Shown here: in pieces, positions 55,091-58,490 of the stretch
Position numbering within the stretch: the first letter of the stretch is position 1
Layout: each line of letters begins with the position of its first letter
Assembly (NCBI GenBank): GCA_022446965.1
Contig: JAKVBV010000013.1
Location: forward strand, 1-58,490
Direction: 5' to 3'
DNA: 58,490 nucleotides
Source of the DNA: Phycisphaerales bacterium
GTDB lineage: Bacteria; Planctomycetota; Phycisphaerae; Phycisphaerales; SM1A02
Position numbers and translations under genes: made by a program
The notes under the pieces: generated by a model
What the model saw: only the letters and a program-made list of their open reading frames with translations
The model's database searches: none
What the model was told of the DNA's origin: nothing

Positions 55091-56470
55091 TCAAGGCAAC
55101 GACCGTTCCTGTTCGCGAGTCTGCACCTCGGGCCGGTGCTTTTCCCGTTGGTTGTCCACCCACTTAGCCCCAGAACTCCAGCCCGCCGGTGGCAGATCAC
55201 GCCGCCACTGCGCCAGGGCCGCGGTCATGTCGGCTGCCACCGCTTCAGGAATGGGCTCGACGGTGGCCCGCTCGTGGTTCGGCGACTGCAGATCGAACAG
55301 CATCGGGGGATCATCACCAACGAGGATCATCTTCCACCGGCCGTCGGTGAGCACCGCCCCCACCGGACCACGCTGCCAGAACAGATGCTTGTGCGGCGGC
55401 GACACATCTTCACCCTGCAGTCGTGCTCGAAGATCCACCCCGTCAAGGTCTTCGGTGGCCTTGTCGATGCTGGCCAGCGTGCTTGCGGCGATGTCGAGCG
55501 TGGAGACTGGATGGTGATAGGTGCTCCCAGCAGGCGTCACGCCAGGCCATCGCACCAGCATGGGCACCCGCACCCCGCCTTCGAACACTGAACCCTTCAT
55601 GCCCCGCAGTTCGCCGTTGTCGGAACTGTTGTTGGTCGCGCCGCCATTGTCATTGACGAACCAGATCACCGTGTTGTCACGCTCGCCCGACGCATCCACC
55701 GCAGCCAGAATGTCGCCTACTGCTCGATCCAGCCCGTGCTGCATGGCCAGATACACGATTCTGCGTCCTGTAAAGGGCGCGAACGGTTCTAGGTCCTGCG
55801 GATCGGCAGCCAGTGGTGTGTGCGGTGCAGTGAACGCGATGTACAGGAAGTACGGCTTGCCCGGAGCCAGTTCGGTGATGTCAGCCGCAGCGCGTTCGCC
55901 AAAGTACTGCGTCACCCATGTGAAGTGCTCCGCCTCATGCTCGATAAGCTCATCGCCGGTGCGTTGGCGGTAGTTCGCCCGCGTCTGCTCATCAGGCAGC
56001 GGTGTGTACGGACGACTCCCCGCCAGCTGCCCATGAAAGCGATCAAAGCCCTGCGCCAACGGACGCATGTGCGGTTCGTACCCCAAATGCCATTTGCCCA
56101 CGGCAGCCGTGGCATATCCCCCACGCTGCAGTCGTTCGGCGAGCGTGTCCACGTCGCCGGGCATGCCGTGCGATCCTCCCACCGGGATGTTGTTCTGGTG
56201 GCCGAAGCGTTGCTGGTAGCGGCCACTGATGAGTCCTGCCCGCGACGGCGAACACACCGAGGCGGTCACGTAGCCCCGCGTGAAACGCGTGCCTGAGGCG
56301 GCGAGCGCATCGAGATTCGGCGTGACAGGTTCCTCTGATCCTTGAAAGCCGAAGTCGGCCCAACCCGCATCGTCACACACGATCACGATCACATTGGGCG
56401 GCGTGGGTGTGACCGCGGTCTCATCGACAGCCCCCGCACCTGCGAGCAGTGCCAGTGCGGCGAGCATCAT
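55091..56470 (-). CDS. Sulfatase (arylsulfatase A-like)
   Basis: 459-aa exported sulfatase with signal peptide MMLAALALLAGAGA. Metal pair DD 33-34 (VIVIVCDDAGWADFG), the formylglycine site C73 in VCSPSRAGLISGRY, the catalytic-site AVGKWHLGYE segment and the late NDNGGATNNSSDNG are all present, so it should be active on sulfated glycans. Its ATG overlaps the TGA of lemA by four bases (ATGA). It differs from the sulfatase at the left end of the window in length and close motifs, so the two probably have different substrates. Confidence 0.92.
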   Translation of the reverse strand: MMLAALALLAGAGAVDETAVTPTPPNVIVIVCDDAGWADFGFQGSEEPVTPNLDALAASGTRFTRGYVTASVCSPSRAGLISGRYQQRFGHQNNIPVGGSHGMPGDVDTLAERLQRGGYATAAVGKWHLGYEPHMRPLAQGFDRFHGQLAGSRPYTPLPDEQTRANYRQRTGDELIEHEAEHFTWVTQYFGERAAADITELAPGKPYFLYIAFTAPHTPLAADPQDLEPFAPFTGRRIVYLAMQHGLDRAVGDILAAVDASGERDNTVIWFVNDNGGATNNSSDNGELRGMKGSVFEGGVRVPMLVRWPGVTPAGSTYHHPVSTLDIAASTLASIDKATEDLDGVDLRARLQGEDVSPPHKHLFWQRGPVGAVLTDGRWKMILVGDDPPMLFDLQSPNHERATVEPIPEAVAADMTAALAQWRRDLPPAGWSSGAKWVDNQREKHRPEVQTREQERSLP

Positions 56471-57039
56471 GAATCGATATCCACCCGTGGGGCCTCTCGC
56501 ACCACATGATCTTCGACTTCAAAGAAGCCCGCTTGTTGCAAGCCCAGGATCGCCGCCACTAGGTTGGACGGGAACGATTCGCGAAGTGTGTTGAACTCTC
56601 GCACATTGCCGTTGAAGAAGCGTCTCGCCGCAGCGATGCGATCCTCGGTGTTGGTGAGTTCCTCCTGCAGATGTATGAAGTTCTCGTCAGCCTTGAGGTC
56701 GGGATAGCCTTCTGCCACAGCAAACAGGCGTCCCATCTGCCCCACCAATCGTTGTTCGTCCACTGACTGGCTCGCAGGATCGCCGGTGCTGGCCATCGCC
56801 GCCGTTCTAGCCGAGGTGACGGCGTCGAACACCTTCTGTTCATGAGCGGCATAGCCCTTGACTGTGGCCACGAGATTGGGAATCAACTCGTACCGACGCT
56901 GCAGCTCAACGTCGACATCCGCCCAACTCTCCTTCATGTGATGCCGCAACCGGACGAACCGGTTGTACGTGACCACGAACCACACGAGCCCGATCAGAAG
57001 CAGAATCCCCGGGCAAATGATCAACTCCATGCCTGCCAT
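56467..57039 (-). CDS. lemA: LemA family membrane protein
   Basis: 190-aa LemA protein: one N-terminal membrane helix (LIICPGILLLIGLVWFVVTY), followed by a helical bundle with the family segments YNRFVRLRHHMKESWADVDVELQRRYELIPNLV and the late FNGNVREFNTLRESFPSNLVA. LemA proteins sit in the inner membrane, often beside phosphatase or protease genes, with an unsettled role. Start at ATG 57039 with AGAGGA upstream; ATG 57030 is also possible. It lies three bases after its upstream neighbour and overlaps the sulfatase start. Confidence 0.9.
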   Translation of the reverse strand: MAGMELIICPGILLLIGLVWFVVTYNRFVRLRHHMKESWADVDVELQRRYELIPNLVATVKGYAAHEQKVFDAVTSARTAAMASTGDPASQSVDEQRLVGQMGRLFAVAEGYPDLKADENFIHLQEELTNTEDRIAAARRFFNGNVREFNTLRESFPSNLVAAILGLQQAGFFEVEDHVVREAPRVDIDS

Positions 57040-57042
57040 GTG

Positions 57043-57798
57043 TCAGTCCTCTCTTGAGTAGCCGCCGTCACGCAGCGTGCTGACGGTGTGATCCGGCCAG
57101 TGTGCCATGAACGTACCGGCAAAGTCCACATGCGACATGAACTCGGCCGGTGACCACGTGGACTTGCGGGCAATCAGCATCCACTCGCCGTCCAGCTCGA
57201 TCAGGGGCGGATCGTCGTGCGTAAGGAGCCACTCCATCACTCGGGGATCGATCAGATCCCATGCGAACCGCTTGTTCGTGCCCTTCACCGAGAATCGCTT
57301 GGAGAACTCCACCGATTCAAAGTCGATGTCGTCGAAGCCGAAGAATGCGCCGATCTTGTCGAGGAATGTCTCGGCACGAATGATGAGTTCCGGGGCCGTC
57401 ACATCCATGTGAACCAGCAGATAGCTGAACCGGTAGGTGACACGACGGCGGTTCTTGCCACTGCCTTGCGTGACTGTGTAGCGATAGTCCCCCATCTGCA
57501 CACCACGGGTCGCGTCACCAACAGTCATGTGGCCCCGCATCGTGTTGTACACACGGCGGGTGTCACCCTGGCGAAAGGTGGCAAAGATCTCAGCCAGTGC
57601 CGTATCTGAAATCGACCGATGCTCAGCATCGAAGGCGAGCCCGGAACTGGCGGCCATCGCCGCGAGGGCTTCCGTGCGTTCGCGGGCCTTGCGCCGTGCA
57701 TGGATGATGGCGGCCACGACAACCACCACGATCACCAGTCCCACCAGAAGGACTGGAACGACCTCAGCTACGGTTGCAATCAACGCATCGCTCAGCAC
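57043..57798 (-). CDS. Membrane-anchored protein coupled to lemA (DUF3137-like)
   Basis: 251-aa protein with one N-terminal membrane helix (VVPVLLVGLVIVVVVVAAII) and a basic loop (HARRKARERTEAL), followed by a beta-rich cytoplasmic domain (about 50-250) with YNTMRGHMTVGDATRGVQMG, GSGKNRRRVTYRFSYLLVHM and FSVKGTNKRFAWDLIDPRV. It resembles DUF3137-like proteins that pair with LemA in other bacteria. GTG start at 57798. Only three bases separate it from lemA. Probably the sensing or binding partner of LemA. Confidence 0.7.
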   Translation of the reverse strand: MLSDALIATVAEVVPVLLVGLVIVVVVVAAIIHARRKARERTEALAAMAASSGLAFDAEHRSISDTALAEIFATFRQGDTRRVYNTMRGHMTVGDATRGVQMGDYRYTVTQGSGKNRRRVTYRFSYLLVHMDVTAPELIIRAETFLDKIGAFFGFDDIDFESVEFSKRFSVKGTNKRFAWDLIDPRVMEWLLTHDDPPLIELDGEWMLIARKSTWSPAEFMSHVDFAGTFMAHWPDHTVSTLRDGGYSRED

Positions 57799-57906
57799 AC
57801 CTGCAGCCTAGCGGCCCGCGGCCGCGGCCAGCACTCAAATGCACAGACCTCAAGACCCCAACAACAGCAGGATGGTTGATTCCCCTTCGATTGCAAGCGA
57901 GGGGCT

Positions 57907-58488
57907 CTAGAGCGGCCGCAGACGCAAGTTTTTCCAGCGCACCTGACCAGCCCGCCCTGAATGCACCTGCAGCGCGATGAAGCCGACATGGTCGCCACCT
58001 GTATCGATGAAGTCGACACAGGGCACACCATTGAGCCATGTCTGAATGTGTGGCCCATCTGCGCGGATACGGACGTGATTCCAGTCATCCAGATTGCGGG
58101 CGGCCCGTGCCGCATCGTTGTCGTTGAGCGGATCAAGCCAGCCCCTGGGGCCTTCGTAGAACAGACCGCATGTCCAACTGCGTGGGCTCGGATCGAGTTC
58201 GCACTGGTACCCCTGCACCAAGCCCTCTACCGAATCAAGATGCGAACGGATCTGAATGCCGCTGTTGCACAGTTCGTCCCAGCGGAAGTCTAGTTCGAGT
58301 TCGAAGTTGTCGAACTCCTCGGTGGTGCACAGGAACGTGTTCCGCCCCGGGCCGCGACGCCCGACGATGCAGCCATCTTCTGCTGTGTAGGTTGCCTGAC
58401 CACCATGCACTACCCAGCCATCGAGCGTCTCACCATCGAAGAGGGTGCGCGTTGACTGGCTGCATCCGCCGCAGCAGATGACCGACAT
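57907..58488 (-). CDS. DUF1080 family lipoprotein, 5' end probably cut
   Basis: 193-aa reading frame starting at the window edge. A lipobox-like segment (SVICCGGC) lies within the first ten residues, too close to the ATG at 58488 for a full signal peptide, so the true start is probably outside the window. The body is DUF1080: TLFDGETLDGWVVHG, NFELELDFRWDELCNSGIQIRS and the late HVGFIALQVHSGRAGQVRWKN. It should act on carbohydrates outside the cytoplasm. It diverges from the DUF1080 protein at 16073 in sequence. Confidence 0.82.
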   Translation of the reverse strand: MSVICCGGCSQSTRTLFDGETLDGWVVHGGQATYTAEDGCIVGRRGPGRNTFLCTTEEFDNFELELDFRWDELCNSGIQIRSHLDSVEGLVQGYQCELDPSPRSWTCGLFYEGPRGWLDPLNDNDAARAARNLDDWNHVRIRADGPHIQTWLNGVPCVDFIDTGGDHVGFIALQVHSGRAGQVRWKNLRLRPL

Positions 58489-58490
58489 GA

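Noticed and set aside
53649-55517. 622-aa plus-strand ORF opposite the metzincin and sulfatase genes
   Set aside because: Both minus-strand genes carry intact active-site motifs; the antisense frame spans their boundary and has no recognisable motif.
57882-57904. Imperfect hairpin downstream of the lemA-operon start and near the DUF1080 stop
   Set aside because: Stem CCCC-TTCG/CGA-GGGG has a mismatch and no T-run on either strand, so it is not called as a terminator.

Overview
The window looks like a piece of chromosome from a marine planctomycete, most likely class Phycisphaerae. The basis is high G+C coding sequence, sulfatases beside DUF1080 proteins, a VPAPGA-type PEP-CTERM protein with an Arg tail, several secreted proteins ending in dockerin-like Ca-binding repeats, a planctomycete-style Ser/Thr (pseudo)kinase, and an adenylate cyclase next to a SpoIIE-type phosphatase. 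The placement is inferred from gene content; no rRNA or tRNA gene is present. I see no IS element, prophage, integrase, attachment site or CRISPR array. Coding is dense, with many 1-32 bp gene overlaps.

Layout. 1-8030 (+): 5'-truncated Na+/solute symporter, YbjN-like secreted protein, DUF2237 protein, sulfatase, DHA2 drug exporter, and two coupled exported amidohydrolases, the second without its N-terminal metal ligands. 8041-11219 (-): SMUG1-like uracil-DNA glycosylase, TlpA-like thioredoxin with a 15-His tail, two-repeat PqiA-like membrane protein. 11287-15222: an unknown protein (+), then a minus-strand chain of glycosyltransferase, AmpG-like permease, zinc-ribbon membrane protein and a tiny membrane ORF cut by an in-frame TAG. 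15297-19315: a DUF669/SSB-like protein with an SSB-type C-terminal tip, DUF1080 protein, secreted proteins, folE2, and a secreted protein with nine hexapeptide repeats.

19432-28188 (+) is the most distinctive block: aminotransferase, HAMP/SpoIIE phosphatase, then a near-complete ebo gene set (eboD, a 99-aa protein, eboB, eboE, eboC, eboF) joined by overlapping start and stop codons. In cyanobacteria the ebo genes are tied to export of a scytonemin precursor to the periplasm; in most other phyla their substrate is unknown.

28169-34505 holds envelope and secreted proteins (beta-helix protein, YceI, pseudokinase, PEP-CTERM protein with a clear terminator, dockerin protein, pseudopilin-like protein, chagasin-like inhibitor). 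34543-41702 holds a small membrane protein, a gluzincin metallopeptidase, serA, and convergent gcvP with an MBL-fold hydrolase, so serine and glycine metabolism lie side by side.

41783-50767 (+) is a second striking run: outer-membrane barrel, lipoprotein, FecR-domain protein, CHASE2 adenylate cyclase, GAF-SpoIIE phosphatase and a polymerase-like membrane protein. This order suggests an envelope-sensing cAMP and phosphatase signalling unit. 50771-58490 (-) holds secreted dockerin proteins, a small lipoprotein, a metzincin protease, a sulfatase, LemA with a partner membrane protein, and a truncated DUF1080 protein.
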